Assembly (NCBI RefSeq): GCF_902806685.2
Contig: NC_048546.1
Location: forward strand, 15,175,891-15,239,890
Origin: Maniola hyperantus
Taxonomy: Eukaryota > Arthropoda > Insecta > Lepidoptera > Nymphalidae
DNA: 64,000 nucleotides
Direction: 5' to 3'
The translations under genes and the position numbers were made by a program. This document shows, one piece after another, positions 62,958 to 64,000 of the stretch (the stretch's first letter is position 1; each line of letters begins with the position of its first letter). The notes beneath the pieces are model-generated. The model saw only the letters and a list, made by a program, of their open reading frames with translations, did no database searches and had not been told where the DNA came from.

Positions 62958-64000
62958 TTTTCAAGGTTATCGGGGTGGCTGAGAAGGAATATGATTTTAA
63001 TTTTATTTTATTGGTTTGCCAACAGATAGTACACATATTATAAAATAACAATTACAGAGAAAAAATTTAGAGTGTACACCCAATTACTGTCAAACCGGCA
63101 TGCATTTTAAAAGTTTGCAAGTGCGGGATTACCAGTTAACTTAAAGCTAAAAATACAAATATGAAAAAATAAAAAATAAAAACACTGCAATTTACAATAG
63201 TACTAAATATTAAATACTAAATATTACATAAAACAAGAAAAATAAGAAAAATTACGAAGAAGCATACGAGTTTATAATGCTGCATCAATATACTGATGCA
63301 GCATTTTTTTGTACTGCTGCAAGGAGAGTGAATGAGGATCTATTATCATATTTTTCGCAGTTTTAAAAAGATTATTATGTTCGCGTCATATTCTAATCAA
63401 GACATTGTCTTCTCCTAAGTTTGTTCTGCATCCTCTCTGATATTACTAGGTTATGGTAAAAACATAAATAATAAAAAAAAAGTGACTGTCATAATGTAAA
63501 TATTATCTCATTCTATATCTATACTCTATACTATTATATAAAGAGGTAATGTCGTTAAGTTTGTTTGTAGGGGGTAATGTCAGGAACTACTGAACCGATT
63601 TAAAAAATTCTTTCACTAGTAGAAAGCTACATTATACCTGAGTGACATAGGCTGTACGGGATCTTTAAAAACCTAAATCTACGCGGGCGAAGCCGCGGGG
63701 ATCAGCTAGTAATATATAAAAATGAATCGCTGAATGTGTTGGTGATGGCAAATCTCGAGAACAGCTGAACCGATTTCGCTAATTCTTTTTTAATGATGTT
63801 CCTTGCAGTACGAGGATGGTTCTTACGGAGAGAAAAATTAAAAGGAATCCGACATCGCCGGACAGCTAGTTAGTTAGTTAGTTTCCCGCCTCTGGGCTCA
63901 GTAAAGCTAGCAATTCATTTGCTCGTGATTCCATACGATTGTATAACAAGCTTCGAGAAGACATATTGGACATCCAGAGTCATTCCCATCCAAATCCGTT
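62958..64000. other. AT-rich NRDE2 intron with retroelement tails
   Basis: TTTTATTGGTTTGCCAACAG and GATAGTACACATA at about 63004-63040 recur at about 51131-51160. A retroelement tail (CGCGGGCGAAGCCGCGGG) ends near 63710, and another simple-tail fragment lies at 63760-63870 (ACATCGCCGGACAGCTAG). No further NRDE2 exon was found. Confidence 0.6.

Overview
The window is nuclear DNA from an insect, almost certainly a lepidopteran (moth or butterfly). Evidence seen: small multi-exon genes with GT-AG introns, very GC-rich exons inside AT-rich introns, GTAGGTACCTAC-like filler, a tRNA-derived SINE of the type common in Lepidoptera, R1-like and other non-LTR retrotransposon tails, and many MITE or fold-back elements. 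Nothing prokaryotic or viral was recognised. No tRNA, rRNA or CRISPR locus is visible.

Six conserved genes can be read exon by exon. (1) MFSD8/CLN7, minus strand, first coding exon only (9598-9786). (2) A small mitochondrial protein of the deltamethrin-resistance prag01 family, plus strand (12204-14161). (3) EXOC1/Sec3, minus strand (34526 to 17503, with further terminal-exon copies down to 16631). (4) PFDN2, prefoldin subunit 2, plus strand (35743-36944). (5) MOCS1, a fused MoaA-MoaC molybdenum-cofactor enzyme, minus strand (54996 to 49709). (6) NRDE2, plus strand, 5' part only (58557-62233). They form three divergent pairs (MFSD8/prag01, EXOC1/PFDN2, MOCS1/NRDE2) and do not form a pathway. 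Exon boundaries were set by splice signals, by phase agreement and by recalled similarity to the human and fly proteins; no alignment was run.

The most unusual content is tandem repetition. About 24 kb is minisatellite or satellite: 66-bp units (1-4286), 86-bp units (4788-5733), 18-bp units (14258-15062), 144-bp units (16631-17610), 171-bp units (18376-18890), 69-bp units (24922-26749), 83-bp units, about 86 copies (38150-45288), 48-bp units (58932-60787) and 54-bp units (62418-62957). Several arrays are built from exon-intron junctions. EXOC1 has three: a 5' splice-site end repeated about 26 times in a 69-bp, 23-codon unit, a penultimate exon in three copies of which one has a recognisable acceptor, and a terminal exon in seven copies. 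NRDE2 exon 3 has its splice-donor end in triplicate. MOCS1, PFDN2 and prag01 carry shorter partial copies of exon edges in adjacent introns. A possible first exon at 5721 has ten upstream copies of its leader and start codon. This recurrent amplification of exon edges is the main candidate for an undescribed phenomenon; assembly error must be excluded.

The rest is transposon debris. EXOC1's large intron holds a multi-level nest (19670-24870). A palindromic fold-back element lies at 22314-23540. An inverted-repeat element at 47812-49480 encloses a broken reverse-transcriptase-type ORF. Two hairpin MITE-like elements flank the MOCS1 start.
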